Source: Hahella sp. (GTDB taxonomy: Bacteria > Pseudomonadota > Gammaproteobacteria > Pseudomonadales > Oleiphilaceae). Taken from it: a stretch of 64,000 bases of DNA. The notes under the pieces are model-generated. The model did not search any database. It had not been told where the DNA came from and worked only from the letters and a program-made list of their open reading frames with translations. The DNA lies in assembly GCA_028280065.1 (NCBI GenBank), contig JANQMN010000058.1:62001-126000 (forward strand). Reading direction: 5' to 3'. The first letter of the stretch is position 1, and each line of letters begins with the position of its first letter. Below are positions 1-7,834 of the stretch, piece by piece. A program made the translations under genes and the position numbers.

Positions 1-250
1 TTGTCCGATATACCGGGCAATCGGTAACGGGGTAAGAAGAGCCGTCCGCATGTGAGTGGTGGTGAAAATGATGTACCACTTCGCCAATCAGGTCTTCTTC
101 CGACCAGCCGGTCATGACTTCCGCCGCCGGATTGACAAAGGTTGTTTTCCCTTGCTTATCCAGGCCATAAACTCCCTCACCAATGGAGTTTAAAATAAGC
201 TCATAACGTAGCCGGAGGTTTTCTGCATCGGTAAGGGGTTGTTGAGTCAT
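1..250 (-). CDS. PAS-domain protein, C-terminus beyond the window edge
   Basis: Reading leftwards from the ATG at 250-248 gives about 83 residues, open to the window edge. They form a PAS domain start: an NSIGEGVYGLDKQG stretch, then FVNPAAEVMTGWSEEDLIG, then a HHH...DGSSYP...C segment. This closely resembles the PAS domain of the next gene upstream, which has HHHTRKDGSHYP at the same place, so the two domains are paralogous. The gene lies 73 bp downstream of the sigma-54 activator on the same strand and is probably co-transcribed. The output domain is not visible, so it could be a histidine kinase, a diguanylate cyclase or another regulator. Confidence 0.75.
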   Translation of the reverse strand, partial: MTQQPLTDAENLRLRYELILNSIGEGVYGLDKQGKTTFVNPAAEVMTGWSEEDLIGEVVHHFHHHSHADGSSYPVTDCPVYRT

Positions 251-323
251 AATATTGCTTAGCGGCTAGTTGCTGAATGGAGGGAATTGGAGAGCAGGCT
301 GCCTAACATGCTTGGCCAATTGC

Positions 324-2135
324 CTAATCTCTCTCGATGCCTAATTTTTCCATCCGGTAGGTCAAGGTCGAAGGTTTGATGCCAAGCTTGGCGGCAGCGC
401 CATTTGCACCGGCAATCTTACCGTTGCTCATTTTTAGAGCCCGTTGCAGATTCCTTTTCTCGAATAGCTTCATTTGTTCTTCTGTTAAAACCTCTTGATC
501 GGGATTGTCTAAGGATTCAGTTTCCTTGTTCGAATCGACTGCGGCAATCATTTCCGGCATGGCTAAATCCAGTCTGAGCGAATCTCCTCCGCTCAATATG
601 ATGGCCCGTTCAATAACATTTTTTAGTTCGCGAATATTCCCCGGCCAAGAATGCATGGAAAGGCGTTCCGCGTGAGATTGACGGATTTTTAACGCCGGTT
701 TACCTAAGTCGTCACAAAGCTTTTTCAACAAATGCTGCGCCAACTCGGGAATATCGCTGGAGCGTTCTCTCAATGGCGGAATATGGATGGGAAATACACT
801 TAAACGATAATACAAGTCTTCGCGAAAGTTGCCTGCCTTGACCTCTTGTAGCAAATCTCGATTGGTTGCCGCGACAACCCGCACATTGACCTTAATGGTT
901 TTTTCGTCGCCAACGGCTTCAAATTCCTGTTCCTGTAACGCCCGTAACAGCTTGCTCTGTAGTTCAAAGGGAATTTCACCGACTTCGTCGAGAAAAATTG
1001 TCCCGCCGTTAGCGAGTTGCAGGCGGCCCACCCGGTCTCGATCCGCCCCTGTAAAAGCGCCTTTTTTGTGGCCAAAGAACTCGCTTTCAAATAAATCCTT
1101 GGGAATGGAAGCGCAATTGACTTTCACTAGCGGGCTGTTTGAACGGCTGCTCAGGTTGTGAATCGCTCTGGCAAAGACTTCCTTGCCAACCCCAGATTCG
1201 CCCGTAATCAATACCGAGGTCGGTGTATCCGCCACTGCTTCGAGTTGTTTCAACGCTCTGGTCAGAGGAGGGCTGGAACCGATAATTTCCTTGAACGAAT
1301 GTTCAAGCTGAATTTCTTCGCGAAGATAATTTCGCTCAAGTTCCAGTTCTTCTTTCAGCCTTTTGATTTCCTTAAGTTGCGCTTCCCGGACACGTTCTTG
1401 TGTAAGGCGTTCGCTAATATCTCTAAAGACAATAACCGCGCCTTCAATGCTACCGTTTTTAATAATTGGCGTACTAATGTATTCGACGGGAACCGATTTT
1501 CCTTCGTTGGTCCAGAAGATCTCGTCATTAATTCTATGGGTTTCGCCGTCTTTGAGAGCTCTATAGACAAAGCACTCTTCCCTGGGGTAGTGGCTGCCAT
1601 CCTTGCGGGTATGGTGATGAATATCGTGGACCGGAGCACCGATGATCTCTTGTGCGTCCCAGCCGAGGATTTGGGTGCTCGCCGCATTGGCGAAAGTGCA
1701 TGCGCCATTCTTATCCAGGCCGTAAATGCCCTCTCCCGCCGAGGCCAATATCATCTCGAATTCTGACCGAATCCGGGTCAATTCGTTGTCCGAACCCTGC
1801 GATTCCTGCAGGCATAGTTCGATACACCAGGGTAAGTCTTCATCCTCCCGCCAAGCGTAAATATCATACGGGTTTTCACAACCCGCTACATATACCGTGA
1901 AGTTACGGCAGGCTAGGGGTTCGCCTGTTTCGATCAGGTACAGTAAGTCTGCACGGAACTTTTCCAATGCCGTTTTATTCGAAGTTGGCAATACCTCGGC
2001 CAATGAACAGGTATCACGATGCCGATCTTGAATTTCTGAGAGTGTTTGCAGCCAGACGTTGGAAACGGCATAAGGTTCTAGCGAATTGGTTAGCCGAAGG
2101 AGCATTAACGGGGATTCGATAATTTCCAGTGCCAT
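324..2135 (-). CDS. PAS-containing sigma-54-dependent transcriptional activator (NtrC family)
   Basis: Bacterial enhancer-binding protein that would remodel RNA polymerase-sigma54 at -24/-12 promoters. Order of domains: an N-terminal sensor-like region (about 1-115), a PAS domain (about 125-245) with a HHH...DGSHYP segment, a short coiled coil, the AAA+ domain with Walker A GESGVGKE (312-319) and the sigma54-contacting loop GAFTGA (359-364), Walker B IFLDEVGE, and a C-terminal Fis-type helix-turn-helix ending in PSTLTYRMEKLGI. There is no receiver domain, so input is probably a ligand or redox signal sensed by PAS. I chose the ATG at 2135 because GGAGG lies 11 nt upstream; a TTG at 2159 in the same frame would remove that ribosome site. 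The divergent sigma-54 promoter at 2253 and its enhancer repeats make self-linked targets likely. Confidence 0.93.
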   Translation of the reverse strand: MALEIIESPLMLLRLTNSLEPYAVSNVWLQTLSEIQDRHRDTCSLAEVLPTSNKTALEKFRADLLYLIETGEPLACRNFTVYVAGCENPYDIYAWREDEDLPWCIELCLQESQGSDNELTRIRSEFEMILASAGEGIYGLDKNGACTFANAASTQILGWDAQEIIGAPVHDIHHHTRKDGSHYPREECFVYRALKDGETHRINDEIFWTNEGKSVPVEYISTPIIKNGSIEGAVIVFRDISERLTQERVREAQLKEIKRLKEELELERNYLREEIQLEHSFKEIIGSSPPLTRALKQLEAVADTPTSVLITGESGVGKEVFARAIHNLSSRSNSPLVKVNCASIPKDLFESEFFGHKKGAFTGADRDRVGRLQLANGGTIFLDEVGEIPFELQSKLLRALQEQEFEAVGDEKTIKVNVRVVAATNRDLLQEVKAGNFREDLYYRLSVFPIHIPPLRERSSDIPELAQHLLKKLCDDLGKPALKIRQSHAERLSMHSWPGNIRELKNVIERAIILSGGDSLRLDLAMPEMIAAVDSNKETESLDNPDQEVLTEEQMKLFEKRNLQRALKMSNGKIAGANGAAAKLGIKPSTLTYRMEKLGIERD

Positions 2136-2154
2136 TGTTACCCAGACCTCCACT

Positions 2155-2220
2155 CTCAAGTTTTCGTGAGTATACTCTCAAAAAATTGAGATTCACAAGA
2201 TTCTGAGACGTCTGAGACTC
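2155..2220 (+). promoter_or_regulatory. Enhancer (UAS) array A for a sigma-54 activator
   Basis: Repeated TGAGA/TCTCA half-sites lie here, including the perfect palindrome GAGTATACTC and CTCAA-N4-TTGAG, ending with ATTCTGAGACGTCTGAGAC. The block starts 100 bp upstream of the GG of the sigma-54 promoter. Nearly the same block occurs at 5880, 101 bp before a second sigma-54 promoter. The likely binder is the activator encoded at 324-2135, whose start codon is only 20 bp away, so autoregulation is plausible. Confidence 0.7.
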
Positions 2221-2252
2221 CATATCGCCATGCTATATAAAGATTTTTCTGT

Positions 2253-2268
2253 TTGGCACGTTTCTCGC
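2253..2268 (+). promoter_or_regulatory. Sigma-54 promoter (-24/-12)
   Basis: TTGGCACGTTTCTCGC gives GG (2255-2256), ten bases, then GC (2267-2268), the strict sigma-54 spacing, with the TGGCACG half matching consensus. Expected start of transcription is about 2280, some 45 nt before the NTF2-like gene at 2326. Confidence 0.8.
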
Positions 2269-2325
2269 TGTTTTCGAATGAAAAGACAAAACGGCCAGCA
2301 ACCCAGGATTCGCTGCAGGTGATGA

Positions 2326-2748
2326 ATGATTCAGTTCGAGAATGACACCATGAGGCTAACAGATTTAACTCCGCAACAAGCCAATGAAGTGCTTTGCAAA
2401 CAAATGGAAGCGACTTGGAATCAATGTGATGAAACCGAAATCCTCAAGCTGTTTGAATCTGATGCCAAATGGAAACATATGAACAGGCACTATACCGGCC
2501 TGGATGAAATCAGGGAGTTCTTGGAAACTAGGTCAAGGTACTTTTTGCACTATCAAATACAGGTACTGAGTTGGATATCACAAGGTCCGAAAGTTTCCGC
2601 CACGTTGGAAAGCAAGTGGCAAAGTTCCAAAACCGGCCAATGGTATCGCTCATCCGGCATGGCGGTGGCGACGCTTAGTGAAAATCAGCGTCTTAAACGA
2701 TTGGATACCTTATCCCATGGGAAAATTGTTTATCCGGGCGTTTGCTGA
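2326..2748 (+). CDS. NTF2-like superfamily protein (DUF1348/SnoaL-like)
   Basis: A 140-residue single-domain protein. The pattern ATWNQCD near residue 30, then SDAKWKHMNRHYTGLDEI and a late SGQWYRSSG-like segment (KTGQWYRSSGMAVATL) matches DUF1348 proteins of the NTF2-like fold. Such cone-shaped folds bind small hydrophobic ligands or act as isomerases; no function is proven for this family. No signal peptide, so it should be cytoplasmic. It is the first gene behind the sigma-54 promoter at 2253 and is followed at 70 and 66 bp spacings by two lipoprotein genes, which suggests one operon. An internal ATG at 2350 is an alternative start; neither has a strong ribosome site. Confidence 0.8.
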   Translation: MIQFENDTMRLTDLTPQQANEVLCKQMEATWNQCDETEILKLFESDAKWKHMNRHYTGLDEIREFLETRSRYFLHYQIQVLSWISQGPKVSATLESKWQSSKTGQWYRSSGMAVATLSENQRLKRLDTLSHGKIVYPGVC

Positions 2749-2818
2749 TTTGGTTGCCGGTAAGCGTATAAGATACTTATCAATTCTTCTCAACCCAATA
2801 ATATTTAGAGAGGTCAGT

Positions 2819-3370
2819 ATGTCATTTGGTAACTCTATATTCAGTCCCATGGTTAAGCTGTTAATCGCTAACCTGAAGCGTTTTTTGTCTGTGGCTGTAT
2901 TGCTATGGCTTCTGATCGGATGTGCTTCTTCTCCAAGCGATGTCAGCTACGTCAGTGACGGTGATTTTGATGCCGCCCGATATTCCACAATTGCAATTGA
3001 AAATGCTACCGGATATCGAGGCCCAATTTATTCAATGATCGACGCCGGAATCGAAAAGGTATTTTCTGAAAAGGGTTTCCAAGTAGAACAAGACAAAAAA
3101 CCCGATTTACTCGTCAGATATGTGTTGCTGATAGAAAGAGGTGAGAAGTTGGTCGAGCGCATAATACCGACGCAGGCGGGCATCTATTCAAGACATACCA
3201 TGGAGCCGGTTAATGAAGCTAGGTTCTTGGTAAATATAGTGGACCTCGCCAGTGACAAAGTGGTTTGGAAAGCGTCAACGGTGCGCGATATCTCAGGGAA
3301 GTCCCATCCTGAATATGGCATGGTGGAACAACGATTAGCAGAGTTTTTTGCGGATTTTCCGGAAAAGTAA
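2819..3370 (+). CDS. DUF4136-like outer-membrane lipoprotein
   Basis: About 183 residues. A long n-region (a second ATG at 2849 would shorten it) leads to a hydrophobic stretch and the lipobox LLIGC, so the mature protein is lipid-anchored at CASSP. The body, with DFDAARYSTIAIEN early, then a GFQVEQDKKPDLLVRYVL stretch and a VVWKAS-type strand near the end, fits DUF4136 lipoproteins, whose role is unknown. I start at 2819 because AGAGAGG sits 5 nt upstream; an upstream in-frame ATG at 2678 would overlap the previous gene by 71 bp and bury the signal peptide. Probably in the sigma-54-driven operon starting at 2326. Confidence 0.8.
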   Translation: MSFGNSIFSPMVKLLIANLKRFLSVAVLLWLLIGCASSPSDVSYVSDGDFDAARYSTIAIENATGYRGPIYSMIDAGIEKVFSEKGFQVEQDKKPDLLVRYVLLIERGEKLVERIIPTQAGIYSRHTMEPVNEARFLVNIVDLASDKVVWKASTVRDISGKSHPEYGMVEQRLAEFFADFPEK

Positions 3371-3436
3371 AAATTGCCATCTAGCAGGACTTATTGTCAT
3401 CTGTAGAACCTACCATCTATATAGAGGGCCTTTGTT

Positions 3437-4021
3437 ATGAAGGTTATCAGTGTCTCAATACTTAGCATTCTGTGCCTGAGCGGATGCGTCGGCGTTGTCA
3501 CAGAAAGCACGCGCATCTCCTATGACGCTGCGGTAAGAAATAGCCATATGGAAGCGGCGCTGGCGGGGGATCGCGAGTCTCAGTTCAACGTCGGTAAGTC
3601 ATACTGTTGCGCTCCGCGCAACGACGCCGAGGGCTTTTACAACAACCGGAAAGCCACCGAATTCTTGTGCCTTGCCGCGCGTCAAAACCATGCGGAGGCA
3701 GCCTACGAAATTGGGAAATTCTACTCCGGCGATGTCGTAAACGGCATTCGCCTGATACGCCGGGCGCTCAATACTGTGCGCGGGGAGGATTTTCGCAATA
3801 AGATTGTCGCCTATTACTGGTTTAACCAGGCTAAAGTTCATGGCTATTCCGAAGCCGCCGAAGTAATCGAAAATATAGAAACACAGGACATATCGCGATT
3901 CACCGATCCACAATCGACACCTTGCACCTTATCGGAGGTACTAAGACAGCGTGCATCTTTCCGATCTAAGGCAATAGTGAGTACGCTTCATCTGATCAAT
4001 AATACGACGTTGAAAGATTAA
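3437..4021 (+). CDS. Sel1-repeat-type lipoprotein
   Basis: 194 residues with a short signal peptide and lipobox LCLSGC (lipidated cysteine at residue 17). The body holds alpha-hairpin repeats of Sel1 style: GDRESQFNVGKSYCCAP, then ARQNHAEAAYEIGKFY and VAYYWFNQAKVHGYSEA. Sel1 proteins are scaffolds for protein contacts in the envelope and often accompany stress or virulence functions; the partner here is not known. Three cysteines near residues 56-78 are unusual for such a small lipoprotein. It lies 66 bp after the DUF4136 lipoprotein in the same direction. Confidence 0.75.
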   Translation: MKVISVSILSILCLSGCVGVVTESTRISYDAAVRNSHMEAALAGDRESQFNVGKSYCCAPRNDAEGFYNNRKATEFLCLAARQNHAEAAYEIGKFYSGDVVNGIRLIRRALNTVRGEDFRNKIVAYYWFNQAKVHGYSEAAEVIENIETQDISRFTDPQSTPCTLSEVLRQRASFRSKAIVSTLHLINNTTLKD

Positions 4022-4150
4022 AGATAAGGCGTTCTTTAACTCGTCTGTTTCCCTTTCATTTAAGCAGATAACTTCATCATCAATGGATACTTCCAGGCGA
4101 TCCACTTCGGGTAGCCGGTCGCATAACACCCGGGCTTCGTCCAACTTCAT
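3941..4150 (-). CDS. Possible small protein, 69 residues, unknown
   Basis: An open frame from an ATG with GGAGTG about 13 nt upstream. The first 45 residues read like a real small soluble protein (MKLDEARVLCDRLPEVDRL, then an acidic-basic amphipathic helix). Its 3' end overlaps the end of the Sel1 lipoprotein gene on the other strand by 81 bp. I recognise no family. The overlap and lack of a known homologue keep confidence low; it could be a chance frame. Confidence 0.3.
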   Translation of the reverse strand: MKLDEARVLCDRLPEVDRLEVSIDDEVICLNERETDELKNALSLIFQRRIIDQMKRTHYCLRSERCTLS

Positions 4151-4578
4151 ACGCTTGTTTTACACTCCGCCAATAATTTGTCTGAACTTTTTGACCTTGA
4201 GCGAATTATTGCTCTTTCGACTTCAACCCAGAAATACAGCATTAGCATCAACCTGGGGACCCTTGTTGTAAAAGTGCTATAAGGATCATCACCGCAGTTT
4301 GATATGATGTTTTTTTCATGGTTGTATTCACTAAGGCCGTGAATGCAAAATTAAGGAAACGCTCTAGGTACTAACACCTAATAAATGGTTATTTTTTGAT
4401 CGGCGCTGAATAATCTGTCACAGGGCAATCTTGGTCAATTTTTAACAAAGTTAGACATTTCCCGGCGACCAGGGTGTGCCTGTATTCCAATTTTGTCATT
4501 AACCAGGGGATAGCACCTGAGATTGCATCTGAGAAAGCGGCGATGAAACACAACAACAGGTGATCGGCAGGATTTCGA
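4151..4578. other. Gap without a convincing gene
   Basis: About 430 bp. A minus-strand frame at 4389-4607 starts inside the next gene and ends in TDYSAPIKK, but matches nothing I know. AT-rich stretches near 4300-4400 could hold the promoter of the glycosylase gene, but I see no clear -35/-10 pair. Confidence 0.4.
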
Positions 4579-5811
4579 ATGATTGAGCTAAGACGACCGA
4601 AAGACATGGCCCGATTGCGCCGTCTTGCGCTATCCGCACAGGGTTTATTAAATACTCAACCTTTTGGTTTAGGTTTGGCGGGGGCGCGAAAGGCGATTAA
4701 ACACCTGGGATATGTGCAGATAGATACCATATCCGTGGTTGAGCGTGCGCACCACCACGTTTTTCACGCCAGAGTGCCCAACTATAAGCCGTCCATGACA
4801 AATCAGCTGCTGCTCAACGGCGATATCTTTGAATATTGGGCTCACGCGGCAGCATTTTTACCGATGGACGATTTTCGTTATTCCTTACCCTATAAATCCG
4901 CGCTTAAAAGCGGCCAAACACATTGGTTCAGGAATCGTGACGAGAAGCTTATGAATGAACTGATGGCACGTGTTCGAACGGAAGGCCCGATAAAATCTCG
5001 TGACATAGAATCCGACGCCACCGGCCGGGCAGGGTGGTGGGATTGGAAGCCGGCCAAAAAGGCGCTGGAACAGTTGTACATGGAAGGCGACCTAATGGTC
5101 AGTAATCGCGAAGGCTTCGAAAAAACCTATGATTTGACCGAGCGGGTATTGCCATCCGATGTAGATACCAATATGCCGAGCATGGAAGAGTTTGCCGAAC
5201 ACTTGGTCGACCGGCAACTGCATTGCCATGGCTTCGCATCTCTTAAAGGCCTAACCTACCTGCGCCGTAACGCGGAACTCCGGAAGGCAGTGAAATCCGT
5301 GGTGAATGAAAAATTGGCACAGGGCGGTTTAGAAGAGGTAAAAATCTATAGCGGTGAGGTGTTTATCATCCAAGCGGGAACTCTTGAACGCCGTCTCCCC
5401 CGATTAAGTAGTCGCATGCAGATACTTTCCCCGTTCGATAACGCTGTGATTCAACGTGCCCGGCTCAAATCCCTCTTCCAGTTCGATTTTCAAATAGAAT
5501 GCTATGTGCCGGCAGCCAACCGCCAATTCGGCTATTTTTGCCTGCCGCTGCTTTACCGCGATAAGTTTGTCGGGCGAATGGATTGTAAAGCGCACAGAAA
5601 AAACAGGCACTTCGAGATCAAATACTTGCATTTTGAGCAGCATGAGTTTAATGAGGACGAAATTATCTTTGCTTTTGTTGAAGCACTTGAAAAATTCTGC
5701 CTTTTCCAGGATTGCGATACGGTTTCGTTAGCGAAAGTCCATCCGAAATATCTGTCTCAAAGAGAGATATTTCAGAAGGTTACAGCACAGTCAATCGGCA
5801 CAAATGAGTAA
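4579..5811 (+). CDS. ycaQ: YcaQ-type winged-helix DNA glycosylase (AlkZ/AlkX-like, HTH_42)
   Basis: 410 residues, the usual length for YcaQ. The family excises bulky or cross-linked N-alkylated bases and unhooks interstrand crosslinks. The catalytic Q-x-D motif is present as YVQIDT (Q47, D49), followed by the conserved VVERAHHHV and the EYWAHAAAFLP segment. The middle GWWDWKPAKKALEQLY and the late SPFDNAVIQRARLKSLFQFD and VGRMDCKAHR segments also match E. coli YcaQ. The QxD form, instead of QxQ of AlkZ, places it in the YcaQ subgroup. Single gene; the next feature downstream is an unrelated sigma-54 promoter. Confidence 0.9.
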   Translation: MIELRRPKDMARLRRLALSAQGLLNTQPFGLGLAGARKAIKHLGYVQIDTISVVERAHHHVFHARVPNYKPSMTNQLLLNGDIFEYWAHAAAFLPMDDFRYSLPYKSALKSGQTHWFRNRDEKLMNELMARVRTEGPIKSRDIESDATGRAGWWDWKPAKKALEQLYMEGDLMVSNREGFEKTYDLTERVLPSDVDTNMPSMEEFAEHLVDRQLHCHGFASLKGLTYLRRNAELRKAVKSVVNEKLAQGGLEEVKIYSGEVFIIQAGTLERRLPRLSSRMQILSPFDNAVIQRARLKSLFQFDFQIECYVPAANRQFGYFCLPLLYRDKFVGRMDCKAHRKNRHFEIKYLHFEQHEFNEDEIIFAFVEALEKFCLFQDCDTVSLAKVHPKYLSQREIFQKVTAQSIGTNE

Positions 5812-5879
5812 CTAAGCATGGGTCTTTCGAAACCGGTTGCGATGTTGCTGATCAAAAGTGAATCGGGATAGCTTTAACC

Positions 5880-5945
5880 CTCAATTTTTCGAGAGTGTTC
5901 TCTCAATAAACTGAGAGTGGCAAAAATTCTGAGACTGTCGCAGTT
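5880..5945 (+). promoter_or_regulatory. Enhancer (UAS) array B, copy of array A
   Basis: CTCAATTTTTCGAGAGTG, then a TTCTCTCAA and CTGAGAGTG pair, then ATTCTGAGACTGTCGCAG. Aligned with the block at 2155 it shares CTCAA, TTTTCG, CTCTCAA, TGAGA and TTCTGAGAC in the same order and almost the same spacing. It lies 101 bp before the GG of the sigma-54 promoter at 5981. Confidence 0.7.
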
Positions 5946-5978
5946 TTCTATCTTTCTGATATTTATAACTATTTTGGT

Positions 5979-5994
5979 TTGGCACAGTCTACGC
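5979..5994 (+). promoter_or_regulatory. Sigma-54 promoter (-24/-12)
   Basis: TTGGCACAGTCTACGC, with GG at 5981-5982, ten bases, and GC at 5993-5994. Predicted transcription start is about 6006, followed by a leader of roughly 70 nt to the binding-protein gene. Confidence 0.8.
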
Positions 5995-6077
5995 ATATAC
6001 AGTTAGGAGGCTTTTAATAAGGCACCGGCGAAATAGCTTACCGTGAACCAGTAATTGAACTTCAGGAAATAATCATC

Positions 6078-6797
6078 ATGCGATATTTAGTCCTATGCCT
6101 GTTTTTTTCGGTTCCCGCATATGCGGAGAATCTTCTGGTGGGATACTTCAACCTTCCGCCATATGCTTTTGACGCAAACGGAGAGCCTAGAGGTGTAGCG
6201 ATAGAGCACAATAGGAGGTTGTTTAACTCTATTGGCTACAGAGTAACTTTTAAGAAACTGCCCTTTGGCCGGGTATTGCGAGAGCTGAAGAGTTCAAAGC
6301 TCGATGCGGCATTAATCTTGGGCCGAACCGAAGAGCGTGAATATGAATACAAATATCCTCAGCGACATTACTTTGAAGAACACAATTCTTTAGTGGTGTT
6401 GCAGGATTCGGCGATTCGGGTTCTGAAATTTCCCCAAGACCTGGATAAACTGCGGATCATTTACGCTAAGGGAGGCTACCTAAGTGCCTCGATGCGTGGC
6501 TTACCGCTCAAACAGATGGTATTTGGCCACAACTATGTGGAGCAGCTATTAATGATGGTTGCTGCGAAACGGGTTGATGCTGCCTATATACCCACCGGTT
6601 GGTCATTTCGTTATTCGGCCGCCAAGTTACACTTGGATGATCGCATCAACATCATTCCAACCCCTGATCCCCCGGAAAAATTCTATCTGGCCTTTAGGAA
6701 TGACATAGATGAAAATCTAGTCGCCAGTTATGATCAGGCGAATGTCCGACTAATTTCGGAATCCGTCATTGCGGAATATGTCAGACAGGAGATTTAA
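6078..6797 (+). CDS. Periplasmic solute-binding protein, family 3-like, sigma-54-driven
   Basis: 239 residues with a cleavable signal peptide (MRYLVLCLFFSVPAYA, cut after AYA). The mature start LLVGYFNLPPYAF and GEPRGVAIEHNRRLFNSIGY match the first lobe of SBP_bac_3 proteins, with KLDAALILGRTEERE forming the usual interlobe segment. These proteins bind amino acids or similar small ligands, either for an ABC importer or as sensors. No permease or ATPase gene is near, so it is an orphan. It sits behind a sigma-54 promoter with an enhancer array identical in layout to the one beside the activator gene, so control by nitrogen or by a specific signal is likely. Confidence 0.85.
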   Translation: MRYLVLCLFFSVPAYAENLLVGYFNLPPYAFDANGEPRGVAIEHNRRLFNSIGYRVTFKKLPFGRVLRELKSSKLDAALILGRTEEREYEYKYPQRHYFEEHNSLVVLQDSAIRVLKFPQDLDKLRIIYAKGGYLSASMRGLPLKQMVFGHNYVEQLLMMVAAKRVDAAYIPTGWSFRYSAAKLHLDDRINIIPTPDPPEKFYLAFRNDIDENLVASYDQANVRLISESVIAEYVRQEI

Positions 6798-6979
6798 AGG
6801 CAGAGGATTAAGTCATCTTGTTCTCTAACGCATTTTAAAGTTTGAAGCCCTATTGCTAGCAATAAGAAGACTTTTAGCAGTTTTAATCCGAGGCGGAGAT
6901 ACTATCCAGAGTGCGCTTCGGAATATCATCGAATATGTTCGGCCGCATAATTGTAGCGCGCTTCTGCGGAGAAACCAGT

Positions 6980-7432
6980 TTAATCCGGAGTTCCGTTTCG
7001 ATCTAAAATTACCGGCCCATCTCCTTCCGCCGCCAACTGATCATTTTCGTTATACAGCGGACATTTTTTCATCGATAAACAGCCACAACCGATGCAGCCG
7101 GTCAGATAGTCTCTAAGCCGTTCGAGATAGGCGATACGGGCATCCAACTGGTTGCGCCAGTTCGCTGAAAGCGATTCCCAGTCGTCTTGGGTCGGTGTGC
7201 GGTTGTCAGGCAGGTCAGCAAAAGCTTGACGGATCTCTTCCAGTGAAACCCCAAGCTTCTGTGCAGCCTTGATCACGGCAATCCGGCGCAATACATCGGG
7301 CGAATAGCGGCGCTGATTACCGGCATTACGATAACTGTGGATAAGTCCTTTCGTCTCATAAAAGTGCAAGGTGCTGACCTTGACTCCCGCACGCTTGGCT
7401 ATCTTGCCGACGGCCCAATTGGCTGAGGTCAT
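6980..7432 (-). CDS. soxR: Redox-sensitive activator SoxR (MerR family)
   Basis: 150 residues. An N-terminal MerR winged helix (VGKIAKRAGVKVSTLHFYE), a dimerisation helix, and the C-terminal [2Fe-2S] motif CIGCGC...C with cysteines at 113, 116, 118 and 124 identify SoxR. Oxidation or nitrosylation of the cluster untwists the promoter and activates transcription. The ribosome site GGAGGCGAA fixes the start. The gene is divergent from a small exported-protein gene, with a soxbox between them; no soxS is present, as is usual outside enterics. Confidence 0.95.
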   Translation of the reverse strand: MTSANWAVGKIAKRAGVKVSTLHFYETKGLIHSYRNAGNQRRYSPDVLRRIAVIKAAQKLGVSLEEIRQAFADLPDNRTPTQDDWESLSANWRNQLDARIAYLERLRDYLTGCIGCGCLSMKKCPLYNENDQLAAEGDGPVILDRNGTPD

Positions 7433-7491
7433 TTCGCCTCCGATTGTTGTGTGGAAATTAGATAGAGAAACTTTATCAAAAAAGGACTTTA

Positions 7492-7509
7492 CCTCAAGTT
7501 AACTTTAGG
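7492..7509 (+). promoter_or_regulatory. SoxR operator (soxbox)
   Basis: CCTCAAGTTAACTTTAGG is an 18-bp near-perfect palindrome, one position away from the E. coli soxS operator. It sits between TTTACC (7488-7493) and TAGCAT (7513-7518), a 19-bp spacer typical of MerR-type promoters, pointing right toward the gene at 7550. Confidence 0.88.
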
Positions 7510-7549
7510 TATTAGCATGTATAGCATACTAACTCAAGGGGATAAAAAG

Positions 7550-7834
7550 ATGCCTTTCAACGCAAGTTATAAAATAGCGAGAATCATAGCTACTACAGGT
7601 ATATTGCTTTTAGCCGGTACCTTGTTCGCTGCAGAGACCAATGTTCAGGATCGTCAAGGCGTAGCTGAAACCATGCTGGCGATTGTAATTACCGACCGGT
7701 CAATCATCAAAGAGCCGGGCAAAGTACGACTTACACCGCAAGAAGTTGCGCTAGAGATTCCTGCGGTTTCCTTTGATATGCCGAAACTCAACATTCAATT
7801 GGATTTGGACTTGGAAATGGAGTTAGCCAACTAG
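7550..7834 (+). CDS. Small exported protein under SoxR control, unknown function
   Basis: 94 residues. Start chosen at 7550 because GGGGATAAAAAG precedes the ATG; an in-frame ATG at 7517 lies on top of the predicted -10 region and so cannot be translated from the soxbox promoter. A hydrophobic segment (IIATTGILLLAGTLFAA) with an AxA-type cut predicts export. The mature part is short and acidic (VQDRQGVAETMLAIVIT, ending LDLDLEMELAN) with no cysteines and no domain I know. Its soxbox promoter suggests a role in redox-cycler or nitric-oxide stress. Confidence 0.75.
   Translation: MPFNASYKIARIIATTGILLLAGTLFAAETNVQDRQGVAETMLAIVITDRSIIKEPGKVRLTPQEVALEIPAVSFDMPKLNIQLDLDLEMELAN

Noticed and set aside
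4389..4607. Minus-strand 72-residue frame
   Set aside because: Begins inside the opposite-strand ycaQ gene, with no ribosome site and no family.
7517..7549. Earlier in-frame ATG for the SoxR-controlled protein
   Set aside because: It lies on or before the predicted transcription start and would put 11 residues ahead of a normal signal peptide; 7550 has a ribosome site.
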